Of a stretch of 64,000 nucleotides of DNA, positions 50,043-59,509 are shown one piece after another. The stretch comes from CAZGMJ01 sp964526785 (lineage in GTDB: Bacteria > Planctomycetota > Phycisphaerae > Sedimentisphaerales > Anaerobacaceae), in assembly GCA_964526785.1 (NCBI GenBank), contig CAZGMJ010000002.1:124001-188000 (forward strand), read 5' to 3'. The translations under genes and the position numbers were made by a program. Below the pieces are notes generated by a model. It searched no databases. It saw only the letters and a list, made by a program, of their open reading frames with translations, and was not told the origin of the DNA. Position 1 is the stretch's first letter; each line of letters begins with the position of its first letter.

Positions 50043-52247
50043 TCACTTGTAGAGTGTCGGGCGGCAAAGTGGGGGGAGTTTGATTGTCCGGCCGGAGGGG
50101 GGCTCTTCGATAATCATGTGATACTTCTCCGGGTCGGTGCCAACGGCGCCGCGGATAGCTTCTTTGCCTATGGGCATTGGCTGGTCGATCATGTTGGCGA
50201 GGAGGAAGTTGGGGGTGTTTTCGATTCTGAAGAGGGTGCTGCCTTCGCGGGCTGAGGCGTTGCCGCCGTAGCCAAAGAGGCGGATGTTGTCGGAGTTTCT
50301 GATCCAGAGGATGTAGGTGTTGCCTTCGCTTTTTAGGCCATAGATCGAGACGTTGCAGGAGTCGGCGATTTCCATATTTGCTTTGCTGCGGACGCCTTCG
50401 GGACAGGTATGATAGAACGCGAGCGGTTCGGATGTGCCTTCTATGAGAATCTGGCGATAGCCGGTGTCGCCGAGACCTACGCCTGATTCGAAATTGTACC
50501 ATTTACCGCCGCCGCTGTTCGTGATCTGTACCAGGGGCCAGGAGCGGGGGCCGTGTGGGGCGGATCTTCTGCCGTAGCCGGAGAAGGGCATGAGGAGGAA
50601 GTCGACGTCGCGGACGATGGAGTGGCGGCCTGCACGCCAGTGGAGTGTGTAGGCGCGGGGCAGTTCATAGGGAGTGTAGATGCCGCAGAAGGCCATGGTG
50701 GTTGTGGCTGATTTGTCGTCTGGGGTCTGGACGAGCGGTCTCGTTTCGCTGGCGAAGTAGGGCTCGTCGGGGTGGGCGGCGAGAATTGAGAATCGCTTGC
50801 CGATGCCGATCAGTTTTGTATTGGAGCGAAGGTGGAGGGTTCTTGTCAGGCGGTAGACGCCTTTGGGAAGGAAGATGATTTGGTTTTCGTCTACGGCTTT
50901 CTGGAGGGCTGAGGTGTCGTCGGTGAGGCCGTCGCCTTTGGCGTTGTATGGTGGGGATTTGACGTTGACGGCGTTCGGTGACTGCCATGAGGGGAAGTTG
51001 TCGGGCCAGAGGTGTTGGCTCTGGAGGTCTTGCGGCGGGGCTTTGTCGGGCTCGGCTTTGAACAGCGTGCGGGAGGCTTTGACGCCGTCGAGGTAGATTG
51101 ATGTTTCATACTGCAGGCCTTTGTAGGGGGCGGGCTTTATGCTTTGGGCGTATTCTTCGGTGTGGGTCCAGTCTTCGGCGTTTCCTTCGGTCTTGTCGCC
51201 GCCCGGGGTCTCGGCGAGGATTGCTGCGTTCTTTGCGAAGACGCTGTGAAGATAGAAACTGCGGTTGGCGGCGATCAGAGTGTTGTCGGGATCGGGCTTG
51301 TCAAACGAGACCTCAGAGTCAACGAGCGTAAGAGGGCCCTGGAAGTGGACGTTCCATTCAGGGGCGATCTTGATTGTGGGGCCGGGGGTGGTGGATCGGA
51401 TCTTGAGGCCGACGGCGCAGAGGGCTTGGCGACCTCCGTAAATGATCGCGTGCCTCCGCTGGTTTATCAACGTTATTCCCGTAATGGTCGGAGCGGGCTG
51501 GGTCTGTCGGAGATCCATGCCGATCTGGCCACCGATGATGGTGATGCCGGCGTGGCTGCCGCCGGAGCCGCAGCCGCCTTCGACGCCGGTCAGGCCGTGG
51601 GTGGCGTCGATAGTGCAATCCTGTATGCCGGAGCCCTGGGCGCCGCGGAGCCGGATGGCGACGGCGCCGGGGTTGCCCCGGCCTATCGTGATGTTGAGGC
51701 CGATGAACACCTGGTTGAAGCAGATGTTTGGCTGGGGCTGGTCCGGCTTGTCGAGATTGCGGGCCCAGAAGTGGATTACGTATTTGGGATGCTCGGGGTC
51801 GTCGTAGCCGGCGGAGTTGGGGGCGAGGAGTATCGTCGGTCGGGGCTTGCCGGGGCGATTGTCACCGACGAGGGTGCACGGAAACTGGCCGGCGCCGGTG
51901 AGTTTGCCATGCTGGCGGCGGTAGAAGCCCTGGATGCATGAGATCGTGTCGGAGATGCGATAAGTGCCGGATGGGAAGAAGCAGACCATTTGATGGTCGC
52001 GTGCGAAGTTGACGGCGTGCTGGACTGCTTCCGTTGAGTCTTTGGATCCGGTTGGGTCGGCGTTGAGGGGTTCTGCGGTGACATCGACGAAGCCAAGTTC
52101 GGCCAACTTTCTATTGGCAAGCTCGGAGGGGACGGTGAGATTGAGCAGGTCCTTGATGGGCGAGTGGATCGTGTCGTGGATGTAGGGCTGGGAATGTGCT
52201 ATTGGGTTTATGACCAGTAGCAGTATGATGACGGTGCGTTTGTTCAT
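50043..52247 (-). CDS. exported GH55-like protein with two pectate-lyase-type beta-helix domains
   Basis: 734 residues. Signal MNKRTVIILLLVINPIAHSQ. Two Pectate_lyase_3-like units are visible. The first begins ELGFVDVTAEPLNADPTGSKDSTEAVQHAV with FFPSGTYRISDTI. The second begins VNVKSPPYNAKGDGLTDDTSALQKAV with FLPKGVYRLTRTL. A pair of such helices in one chain is the layout of GH55 beta-1,3-glucanases, though substrate is uncertain. Its coding strand is C-rich, the same G-rich plus strand as the gene before it. Convergent to the aspartyl-protease-like gene. Confidence 0.8.
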   Translation of the reverse strand: MNKRTVIILLLVINPIAHSQPYIHDTIHSPIKDLLNLTVPSELANRKLAELGFVDVTAEPLNADPTGSKDSTEAVQHAVNFARDHQMVCFFPSGTYRISDTISCIQGFYRRQHGKLTGAGQFPCTLVGDNRPGKPRPTILLAPNSAGYDDPEHPKYVIHFWARNLDKPDQPQPNICFNQVFIGLNITIGRGNPGAVAIRLRGAQGSGIQDCTIDATHGLTGVEGGCGSGGSHAGITIIGGQIGMDLRQTQPAPTITGITLINQRRHAIIYGGRQALCAVGLKIRSTTPGPTIKIAPEWNVHFQGPLTLVDSEVSFDKPDPDNTLIAANRSFYLHSVFAKNAAILAETPGGDKTEGNAEDWTHTEEYAQSIKPAPYKGLQYETSIYLDGVKASRTLFKAEPDKAPPQDLQSQHLWPDNFPSWQSPNAVNVKSPPYNAKGDGLTDDTSALQKAVDENQIIFLPKGVYRLTRTLHLRSNTKLIGIGKRFSILAAHPDEPYFASETRPLVQTPDDKSATTTMAFCGIYTPYELPRAYTLHWRAGRHSIVRDVDFLLMPFSGYGRRSAPHGPRSWPLVQITNSGGGKWYNFESGVGLGDTGYRQILIEGTSEPLAFYHTCPEGVRSKANMEIADSCNVSIYGLKSEGNTYILWIRNSDNIRLFGYGGNASAREGSTLFRIENTPNFLLANMIDQPMPIGKEAIRGAVGTDPEKYHMIIEEPPSGRTIKLPPLCRPTLYK

Positions 52248-52271
52248 GGGCGGGGACCTGTGCTGCGGTTG

Positions 52272-53351
52272 TTACTTCTTGAGTTCTTTTGACGTTGCGA
52301 GGGCTATGACTCGGCCCTGGTCGCCTACCGCGCAGTAGAAGTGGTAGACGATGCCATCGTGCTTGATGACCCACGGCTTGTGGGCGTAGGTTTTGTCGTA
52401 CGGTTCGGAGGGCTCGACGAGGTCGGGGCCGGTCCATTTCGTCCAGTGGACAAGGTCATACGAGCAGGCGAAGGTGTCGAATGCCTTGGGTCGCCAGAAG
52501 GCGCCGAAGTAGAACATGACCCAGATACTCCCGATGCGTGTGATCTGTGGGTCGCCGGAAATGCCTTTGCCGTTGTCGATGACGGGCTCGCGGCCGTAGC
52601 GGAGCCAGTGTGTCATATCGTCCGAGACGGCCATCCCGATGCGCTCGTAGCCCTGGTTAGGCTTGCCGTTGTAGAACATCACGAAAGGGTAGCCGAGTGT
52701 CTTGTCGTGGTCGTAGATGATGTGGCTTTTGTATTGGGTAAGCATCTCGAATTTGCGAACGTCCGGCTGGTCGCGCGAGAGAACGGGCTCATCCAAACGC
52801 ATCCACTCATCCGGCTCTGTCGGGTCTTGCGTCCACGCGATGCCAATGGCAAGCGGATCGCTCTCGTAGCCCTTGAGGGCGCCGCCGAGATAGGAGAGCC
52901 AGTATTTGCCGTCGTATTTCTGCAGTCCATACGACCCGCCCCACGTATGGTCCTGCAGGGCGATGTAGCCGGCGGTCTGCATCGCGTCCCACCGGCCTGG
53001 CGTGAACGTCATGATCTTGCCGAGGGGGTGCCAGTCGACCAGATCGGTGCTCTCGGCCAGGGCCGTTTCGTAGCCGGCGCCGTCGAAAATGATGTACATC
53101 ATATACCACTTGTCGCCGTGGCGAAAAACGCTTGGGCAATCGAGCTTGCGGCCGTTCTCGCCCTTGAGGATTATCCCGTACTTGTGGGGCGTCCTCACCT
53201 GCTCGTAGATTCGCCGCATCGTCTGCTCGCTCACGTCTCTGCCGTCTGAACGAGCCGGAATAATCTGCCTCCCGCCCTCGGCGCAAAACCCAAAAGATGT
53301 CATCAGCGAGAGTCCGAAGAACAGGGCTGATAGTCCGGCCGGTTTCTTCAT
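52272..53351 (-). CDS. exported GH43/GH32-like beta-propeller glycosidase
   Basis: About 359 residues. ATG 53351 is the start, with GGAG before it and signal MKKPAGLSALFFGLSLMTSFG. The blades show LDCPSVFRHGDKWYMMYIIFDG, ALAESTDLVDWHPLG, VMFYNGKPNQGYERIGMA and WVMFYFGAFW, and the repeated D.V/M.HW pattern (SDDMTHWLRYG, SYDLVHWTKW) of five-bladed propeller enzymes and glycoside phosphorylases. Acidic residues such as DC-P-S and GDPQ could be catalytic. It starts upstream of the GH55-like gene on the same strand, 24 bp apart, so both are likely one unit. Confidence 0.78.
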   Translation of the reverse strand: MKKPAGLSALFFGLSLMTSFGFCAEGGRQIIPARSDGRDVSEQTMRRIYEQVRTPHKYGIILKGENGRKLDCPSVFRHGDKWYMMYIIFDGAGYETALAESTDLVDWHPLGKIMTFTPGRWDAMQTAGYIALQDHTWGGSYGLQKYDGKYWLSYLGGALKGYESDPLAIGIAWTQDPTEPDEWMRLDEPVLSRDQPDVRKFEMLTQYKSHIIYDHDKTLGYPFVMFYNGKPNQGYERIGMAVSDDMTHWLRYGREPVIDNGKGISGDPQITRIGSIWVMFYFGAFWRPKAFDTFACSYDLVHWTKWTGPDLVEPSEPYDKTYAHKPWVIKHDGIVYHFYCAVGDQGRVIALATSKELKK

Positions 53352-53496
53352 ATAGGCTGTCTCCGATCCGACGGAATCGTCAATTTGCCCCTGCATTGTA
53401 CTACACGCCAGGGGGCAATTCATAGCATGAAGCGGCCTCGGGCCGGCGGAATTTTGTTGAATTGGAGCGTTTGCCGCGGTAAAAAGAGCCTTCGCC

Positions 53497-53580
53497 GCGA
53501 GCGTGGCGGAACTGGCAGACGCGCAAGGTTTAGGTCCTTGTGTCCTTCGGGACGTGGAGGTTCGACTCCTCTCGCTCGCA
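53497..53580 (+). tRNA. tRNA-Leu (UAG anticodon)
   Basis: A complete class II tRNA of 84 nt. The acceptor GCGAGCG (53497-53503) pairs with CGCTCGC (53573-53579) without a mismatch, with A as discriminator at 53580. The D arm is GCGGAACTGGCAGACGCGC. The anticodon stem CAAGG/CCTTG encloses the loop TTTAGGT, anticodon TAG. The long variable arm is GTCC-TTCG-GGAC, and the T arm GGAGG-TTCGACT-CCTCT is regular. CCA is not encoded. It reads CUN leucine codons. Confidence 0.97.
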
Positions 53581-53844
53581 ATTCACTGCAGGGAGAACCA
53601 CGTGCGATTCCTCAAGGCCCGTCCTTCCGCATCGGACCGCCATATCTGCTGTCTGCCATCGATGAGCGGGCAAGCTCCCGCGCCGGCCATTGCAGACAAC
53701 AAACTCTTTGTGCGGACCGCCTGCCATCTATACGCAATAGGCGAATGAACTGCCCGGGCGTGCAGGATAGCTGCCTCCAGATTACTGCGCAGATATCCTC
53801 ACGTGTTTGTTGCGCCGCTTCTGTGAAACCTCTCACGCGAACCG
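53581..53844. other. gap between tRNA-Leu and DUF1566 gene
   Basis: About 264 bp after the tRNA with no supported gene. The open frames here are arginine-rich shadows. No terminator with a T run is seen after the tRNA. Confidence 0.4.
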
Positions 53845-55041
53845 TCACTTGCCCCGTGCAACAGTGTCAGCCGTGCGCACACAGCGGACGTAGTTGTGGA
53901 TGCGGATTTGGTCCGCCTGTGGACCGAGACCTCGAGGATACCGTCTCGGATCGCCGGCTTTGGGGTCGCTCCGCTGCGCCCCTGCGCCGTGAGCGTTGAC
54001 CGAGACGCGCCCCGTGCGCCGGTCGTGCGCGGACGCCTGCCCGAAGCATACGTATATCCCAAAACCGTTCTCGACGTGCGTTGTGCCCGTCCAGAACCAG
54101 GATTCGGTTTCGCTGATTTCAAATATCGGATCGATTGCAGCGCTCCGGCCTGCGCGATCCACGGCGTCCGGAGCCCGCGAATAATCGACAATACTCTGCA
54201 ACTCCTTGGCGTTCGGCATCCTCCAGTCGTTGTGACCGGCGTACTGAAGATTCTCGGCGTAGCGCAAAGCGCTTTGCCAGTTCATAGCCCGGCCGCTGTC
54301 GGTTTGCGTCCACATAAGTCCCGTCGCCCGATCCGTGATCGTGCCGTCGCCGTTATCCACGAAGTCATTCTTGCCGTACGCACGACTTCCTCGCACGCAT
54401 CGTACGAAGGACCGTTTCGTCGGTCCGCCTCCGCGCCCGATTGGATAGGATTTGATCCGTCCGTCGGCGAAGTTGAAGCCGAACGCCGATTGGTCCCCGC
54501 GCATGGTTCTTCCGACGTACTCGTTCGAAGACCAGTACTGAGCGTCCATGATCCGATGGCCCCCGGAGGTGTCAGGATATTCGAAATCGAAATACCGCGT
54601 GTCGATGTATGGCGTCTCTGTGTGCTGGTTCCCGTAGAACATCGCAAGCGAGTAGAGTTCCTTGATCATCGGCAATCGCCAGTCATCATGGCCCGCCAGA
54701 ACGAGCTGCTCGGCGTACCGCCGCGCATCATCCCACGCGTAATGTTCAAATGTGGGCGTCTGCTGCCACATCAAACCCGTCTTGAGGTCGGTAATCGTGC
54801 CGTCCCCATTGTCCTGATATGACGGTTCAGGCCCGTCGTAATTTGCATCCTGTCCGTAGAACGCTTCACCCGGCCGTGGACAGTCAATCTCGCCGCGATT
54901 GCCGTAGCACTTGGTCTGGCCGGTGTCGACCACCGCATACGTATAATCGCCGCTCGCCTCACAAATCGGACAAAGTGCGTACAGTACCGCTGCCATGAAC
55001 AGCTCGACCGTTCCCACTCGTGCCATTTGCTTTGCCATCAT
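53845..55041 (-). CDS. exported protein with two DUF1566 (Lcl-type) domains
   Basis: 398 residues. Signal MMAKQMARVGTVELFMAAVLY. Two copies of the DUF1566 unit are clear: TDLKTGLMWQQTPTFEHYAWDDARRYAE / GHDDWRLPMIKELYSLAMF / YWSSNEYVG, and TDRATGLMWTQTDSGRAMNWQSALRYAE / GHNDWRMPNAKELQSIVDY / WFWTGTTHVE. These domains are found in surface proteins and lectin-like tails of planctomycetes and proteobacteria. The second copy ends NYVRCVRTAD. Role unknown, perhaps carbohydrate or protein binding. Confidence 0.85.
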   Translation of the reverse strand: MMAKQMARVGTVELFMAAVLYALCPICEASGDYTYAVVDTGQTKCYGNRGEIDCPRPGEAFYGQDANYDGPEPSYQDNGDGTITDLKTGLMWQQTPTFEHYAWDDARRYAEQLVLAGHDDWRLPMIKELYSLAMFYGNQHTETPYIDTRYFDFEYPDTSGGHRIMDAQYWSSNEYVGRTMRGDQSAFGFNFADGRIKSYPIGRGGGPTKRSFVRCVRGSRAYGKNDFVDNGDGTITDRATGLMWTQTDSGRAMNWQSALRYAENLQYAGHNDWRMPNAKELQSIVDYSRAPDAVDRAGRSAAIDPIFEISETESWFWTGTTHVENGFGIYVCFGQASAHDRRTGRVSVNAHGAGAQRSDPKAGDPRRYPRGLGPQADQIRIHNYVRCVRTADTVARGK

Positions 55042-55114
55042 TGCACCTGCCTGTAATCGTTCACCCCGTTTCTTGCTGACCTATACGTTCTACCGGGATA
55101 GTGACAAAGCGCGG

Positions 55115-55134
55115 GCCGGAAGTTACAGTCCGGC
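55115..55134. terminator. GC hairpin between DUF1566 and FG-GAP genes
   Basis: GCCGGA (55115-55120) and TCCGGC (55129-55134) with an 8-nt loop form a 6-bp stem in the 163-bp gap; both flanking genes are on the minus strand. No T run follows in that direction, so it may be only a weak terminator for the FG-GAP gene. Confidence 0.3.
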
Positions 55135-55204
55135 ATGGAAAACTGTGCGACCTTCAAAACGTACGATCCGCTCGAAGCCGGACCGTGGTAGGGGTTCATC
55201 CGGC

Positions 55205-57430
55205 TTACGGCCGGTGCACTTCCAGATAGAATTCGTGATCGCGATACGTATCCACGTCCGGGTAGCCGTCGGTGGTGGGCGATAGAGAATAACGATCGCG
55301 CCCCGTCCCAAAAAGCGATTCGCCGATTAGTCTGTTTCTGATCGCCGCCTCCATAGGGGCACTGTCCTGCTTCACTATCGTCGGCGGAAGCGTGCCGTCG
55401 CCCTCGCGGCGCAATCCCCAACCACCGGGATACGCGTCCCACGAACCCGTCAGAGCCGGTGCCGCTCCGTGCGAGGCGGCATTGTCGTTCGCCAGCGTAA
55501 AGGCGCGTTCCGCCCCCGGTTCTTCGAAGCCGACCATGAATGCGTATCGCCGTCCCGCCCTGCACAGGATCTCATCGGCCCCCAGCAGGTCCCATCGAAT
55601 GTACACAAGTTTGCCTGCATCCCCGTTGACGCGCCGGCCTTCGAAATCCCGGGTCCGCGGCACATCCGGAAACACCCCGCCGTGCACCACACGAATCGGT
55701 TCGTAGCGAACGCCATCGATGAAATCGTCGCACCGATGATTGTCCGAAAAGCCATGCTTGGATTTCGTACCCTTCGGCGTTCCGCTGTCGTTGATCCGCG
55801 GCGTGCCTTGGACTTCGAAGAACTGAATGAATACCCTCGCTCCCGGCGCGCCGGCTTTGACGGCGTTGTCCGAAGGTCCCGTGCGCAGCACGATCGCATC
55901 GAGCCGAAAATCCTTCTCGGGCGTGAAAACCTGCCCCAGATCGCGGTTCCGCTGGTAATAGCCTTTGTCCTTCCAGATCAAATGCTCCCTGCTCGTATTG
56001 CGCACGCTCGTGCTGCCCCCCATATTCGCCTTCGATTGCTTGATCGGCACGCGTCTCGGATCGGGCTCGTATTCCTTGCCCAGTACGACTAATCTCAGCC
56101 GGCCGGGATTCTCGAACCATTCGACGCCCAGCTTCTTGTACTCTTCGCAGTTTGCGACGATGTCGAGATCCCCGTCCCGATCTACGTCATCGAAAAAGAA
56201 GTTGTCCCATTTCTCGCCGTCGAATCGCCCTCTGCCTGCAAAACCGTCCGACCATTTGATCACGTCGCATGCCCAGTTCCCGGGCTCGACCCCGCGACCG
56301 AAGCGGCTCATCGCGATTATCGCAGCCTTCTCGGCCGGAAAGTGCCCGTCGTTGTGAATCAATCCGCTGATGATCTCCTTGCGGCCGTCGCCATTGAGAT
56401 CGGCCGTAGCAATAGGACGCGAACGCCAGACAGCATATTGCGGCTTGGCTAATTCGATTCTCTCGAATTGCGTCCGCTCTGTTGCCTTGTTACGGAACAG
56501 CAGTATCTTGTCGTTGAGTTGCGACAGAATGTCCGCATGCCCGTCGTTGTCGATATCGCTGATGTGAACGCCCGGCTTGGTGTAAAATGCCTCGCTCTCA
56601 TAGAGAACGTGTCCGGGCCACGGCTGTCTCTGCTGTGAAGAGCCCTTGCCCGGATTCTCGTACCAGAGAACGTTCTTGCCGCCTTTTGGCGTACCCCAGT
56701 CGGCATTGGCCAGGGCGATATCGGTGTCGCCGTCCCCGTCTATATCGCCGAGATCGAAGCCGTGCCCGCTGACGATATCTCCGTCGATATCGTGCACCTT
56801 CCACGCCGCCATCTCCCGTCGCCGACGAGCGTCCCGGGGCGCTTCCGCCCAGATAACTCCCACACTCGCAATGGAAGGATCCGGATTGTCGTATGCGGGC
56901 GTCGCGTGCCGTGCCTGCCGGCCCCCCGCGACCAGATCCAACGCTCCATCCTGATTGATATCGCAGCTTCTTATAAACAGGTAATTCCCCAGTTCCACCG
57001 AACCCGGGATGAAGTCGCTGTTCCTCCACGCGTCCGTTTGATGCATCTGTTTCCCCTCGCCCGGGTTCCAGATAATCGTGATACCGGCCGTCTCACCCTC
57101 GCCTTCATGTCCGTGCGCAACGGCGATGTCCGGCCGACCGTCCCCGTCGAAATCCCCCGCGCACGAACTCTCCGCCCGATCGAATGTCCCCGCCAGTATG
57201 GTCGGCCAGGCCTCCTTCGCCTTATCCGCCCCCGGATGCAGGACCACCACGATCTTGCCCGTGTCTTCGAAGTTCGTTACGTAGTCCGTGCGCCCGTCGC
57301 GATTGAAGTCCGCCGGGTCCAGACCGTTGCACAATCGCGTGTCCTTGTATATCTGATGCCGCACCCATTCGGACGACGCCCCCATGCAACTCGTGACGAC
57401 GGTTAACACGATCAACAAGCCTGACTTCAT
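55205..57430 (-). CDS. exported FG-GAP/VCBS-repeat protein
   Basis: 741 residues. Signal MKSGLLIVLTVVTSCMGASS. The first 430 residues contain repeated calcium-loop motifs of the FG-GAP/VCBS type: DFNRDGRTDYV, DFDGDGRPDIAVA, DINQDGALDLVAGG, DIDGDGDTDIALAN, DIDNDGHADIL, DLNGDGRKEIISG, DVDRDGDLDIVA. These make a seven-bladed propeller. The rest is a beta-rich domain (DFRLDAIVLRTGPSDNAVKAG) of the kind that ends planctomycete exported proteins. ATG 57430 is the start; GGAGAAAG lies before it. It precedes the DUF1566 gene on the same strand. Confidence 0.88.
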   Translation of the reverse strand: MKSGLLIVLTVVTSCMGASSEWVRHQIYKDTRLCNGLDPADFNRDGRTDYVTNFEDTGKIVVVLHPGADKAKEAWPTILAGTFDRAESSCAGDFDGDGRPDIAVAHGHEGEGETAGITIIWNPGEGKQMHQTDAWRNSDFIPGSVELGNYLFIRSCDINQDGALDLVAGGRQARHATPAYDNPDPSIASVGVIWAEAPRDARRRREMAAWKVHDIDGDIVSGHGFDLGDIDGDGDTDIALANADWGTPKGGKNVLWYENPGKGSSQQRQPWPGHVLYESEAFYTKPGVHISDIDNDGHADILSQLNDKILLFRNKATERTQFERIELAKPQYAVWRSRPIATADLNGDGRKEIISGLIHNDGHFPAEKAAIIAMSRFGRGVEPGNWACDVIKWSDGFAGRGRFDGEKWDNFFFDDVDRDGDLDIVANCEEYKKLGVEWFENPGRLRLVVLGKEYEPDPRRVPIKQSKANMGGSTSVRNTSREHLIWKDKGYYQRNRDLGQVFTPEKDFRLDAIVLRTGPSDNAVKAGAPGARVFIQFFEVQGTPRINDSGTPKGTKSKHGFSDNHRCDDFIDGVRYEPIRVVHGGVFPDVPRTRDFEGRRVNGDAGKLVYIRWDLLGADEILCRAGRRYAFMVGFEEPGAERAFTLANDNAASHGAAPALTGSWDAYPGGWGLRREGDGTLPPTIVKQDSAPMEAAIRNRLIGESLFGTGRDRYSLSPTTDGYPDVDTYRDHEFYLEVHRP

Positions 57431-57532
57431 TTCTTTCTCCAAGCGTAAATTATCCGGAACGTTCTTCTAAACATCCTCATGCCGCCGATCCCGCGCGAGC
57501 CGCCCGTCCGGCGATTTCGATAATACGACCGG

Positions 57533-58963
57533 CTATTTTTCCCGGCCCGCCACGAGCAGCTTGTCGCAGACGAACCGCGTAATCCCCGCCCAGCCGTGGT
57601 AGCGCTGCTTCTCGCATTCCACGTTGTCCGCCCAGTAATAGCTCTCGACGCCGAGGTCCTGCAAACGTTTGTGCAGGTGCTCGCCGAACTTCGGATGATG
57701 CGTGGCGTTGCCCTTGTCCGCAGCCGGAATGACGTCCTTCTGCCCGCCGTACACCAGCAGCATCGGCGGATCATCCGCACTGGCCCATTCATACGCCGAG
57801 AACTCCTCGATCCAGGGGATGATGGTGTCGCGGTGTTCGAGGAAGTACTCGAAGCTGTCCTCCTTCCTGCCGTAATCATCTCGCGTAAAGAAAGCATGCG
57901 CGCCGTACGTGATCTGCGGAATCCATCGGCGCATCTGCTTCGGATCCAGCGACGTTTGCGCCTGCACGGGAAAGGCGCAGGCCACACGCGTGGACTGCCG
58001 GGAAACCGGATCGTCGCTGTCCGGATCGGCCATGTCATCGTGCATTGCCAGCCAGCAGGTCGTCGCCCCGCCCGCGCTGCCGCCGGTGACTGCAATACGA
58101 TCCGTATCGAGCCCCAGCTCCTTCGACTTATATCGCAGATACTGAAGTGCCCGCGCCGCGTCATACAAAGGCGCAGCCACGGGCGGATGCATCGCAGGAT
58201 ACTCCCGCGCGTTGCTCACAAACCGATAGTTGAACGAAACCACCGCAAATCCCAGGTCCGTCCATTTCGGAACGTCGCGGTTGACTCCTTCCTTGTCCAG
58301 CGCCCCCCAGCCGCCGCCGTGTATGTACAGAACCACCGGCAGTGGCTCCGTACCGCGGTCATCGGGGTAGTAGATATCCATCGTATGCTGCCAGTGTGGC
58401 CCGTAGTGCATGGACCGAATATCGGGCGGTATCTTCTTTTCCTCAACTCCGATTAGCTCGAGCCGGCAGTGCACCGGCCCGCCTTCGAATCCCATTTCTG
58501 CTTCGAACGTCTTGCGATCCTCGGAAATCTTCACCATCTTCCCGCTGAACAGCAGCGTGTGATCCGTTGTGAGTTTGGCCAGATCGGCAAAACGAATGCT
58601 CCGCACCGGAACAACCTTGCGCAGCTTCAAATCCTCGCTCGCCGCCCCGGCCGGACCCATCCGCGAAATGCGATACGTGTACCGCCCCCAGACGCTGTTC
58701 GGCGTCATCTCAAAGCGCTCGGCTGTCACGTTCTCCACTTTTCCGCTGAACGTGAAATCGCCGGGCAGAATATCGTCGGGCGTAACAAACCAGCCGTTCT
58801 GATTGCCCACGAGCGGTCCTTCCTCCGGCGGGATGTACCAGTCAATCGGCCACTCGCCAACCGTGGCTTTCTCCATCATCGAAGTCCCCGCCCCCGCCGG
58901 GCAAATCACCACCACACCCGCGATGAACGCTGCCATTATCACTGCAAATCTGTGCGTGCCCAT
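57533..58963 (-). CDS. exported alpha/beta-hydrolase (acetyl-esterase-like)
   Basis: 476 residues. Start ATG 58963 (MGTHRFAVIMAAFIAGVVVI), with AAGGGA before it and a signal peptide. The C-terminal half is a BD-FAE/Aes-type esterase: oxyanion VLYIHGGGWGALDKEG, nucleophile elbow VTGGSAGGATTCW, Asp in DDPPMLLVYGGQKD and a following His. About 150 residues ahead of it form a separate beta-rich part (VGNQNGWFVTPDDILPGDFT). Such enzymes remove acetyl groups from xylan and similar sugars. It sits just upstream of the FG-GAP gene on the same strand. Confidence 0.85.
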   Translation of the reverse strand: MGTHRFAVIMAAFIAGVVVICPAGAGTSMMEKATVGEWPIDWYIPPEEGPLVGNQNGWFVTPDDILPGDFTFSGKVENVTAERFEMTPNSVWGRYTYRISRMGPAGAASEDLKLRKVVPVRSIRFADLAKLTTDHTLLFSGKMVKISEDRKTFEAEMGFEGGPVHCRLELIGVEEKKIPPDIRSMHYGPHWQHTMDIYYPDDRGTEPLPVVLYIHGGGWGALDKEGVNRDVPKWTDLGFAVVSFNYRFVSNAREYPAMHPPVAAPLYDAARALQYLRYKSKELGLDTDRIAVTGGSAGGATTCWLAMHDDMADPDSDDPVSRQSTRVACAFPVQAQTSLDPKQMRRWIPQITYGAHAFFTRDDYGRKEDSFEYFLEHRDTIIPWIEEFSAYEWASADDPPMLLVYGGQKDVIPAADKGNATHHPKFGEHLHKRLQDLGVESYYWADNVECEKQRYHGWAGITRFVCDKLLVAGREK

Positions 58964-59206
58964 GTTCGTCCCTTCCTGTCTGTCTGACCTCAATATGCGG
59001 CTTCCGCAAAGAGTGACTTGCTTCGCGTCGCTGCTCATGCAATTGTACGCAAACACCGCCACTTGGGCAATGTCATTTACCCGCCGTGGTGCGGTTCTGT
59101 CCGTGTGCCGGATGCTGCCGTTATCAAGTGCGGGACGAGACCCGCCAGGCGCCTGGCGGACTCGTAGTTCTGGCTGCTCGCACCCGCAGACGCATTGGGG
59201 TAATGC

Positions 59207-59493
59207 GTGCAGAAGAGGATCGCCTTTTTGCGTGTGGGTTTGGATTTCGCCGAACGGCAGTCGCAGATCTATCGCTTGTTCAGGATCTCATACGAAAGGC
59301 GGTTGTCCCGGTCAGATCGCGAAAAGGCCGCCGAATTGCTCGATCGCAAGTGGCTGATGATGCGGGATATCTTCGAAAGAACCGCTATGCGGCGAATGTC
59401 TTGGCGATGTGCTGGGGCCAGTGGGGACGCTTCGGAAGGCTCGGCTGGGAAGGGTCCTCCGAGCAGGCGAAACGAATGGCCGGCGCCAAGTGA
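59207..59493 (+). pseudogene. frameshifted C-terminal remnant of a larger protein
   Basis: In one frame from 59207 the sequence KRIAFLRVGLDFAERQSQIY..ELLDRKWLMMRDIFE looks like real helical protein. In the next frame, from about 59371, KNRYAANVLAMCWGQWGRFG..SEQAKRMAGAK continues it to a stop at 59493. Each frame degenerates into arginine/serine-rich text outside its own part. One lost base near TTCGAAAGAACCGC (about 59368-59381) would join them. There is no normal start upstream; a TAA precedes 59207 in frame. It resembles the tail of DUF4838-type exported proteins, but this is only an impression. Confidence 0.45.
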
Positions 59494-59509
59494 TGCCGCG
59501 GCCGAACGG

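Noticed and set aside
53503..53748. Small plus-strand gene overlapping the tRNA
   Set aside because: It begins inside a perfect tRNA-Leu and has no protein-like pattern.
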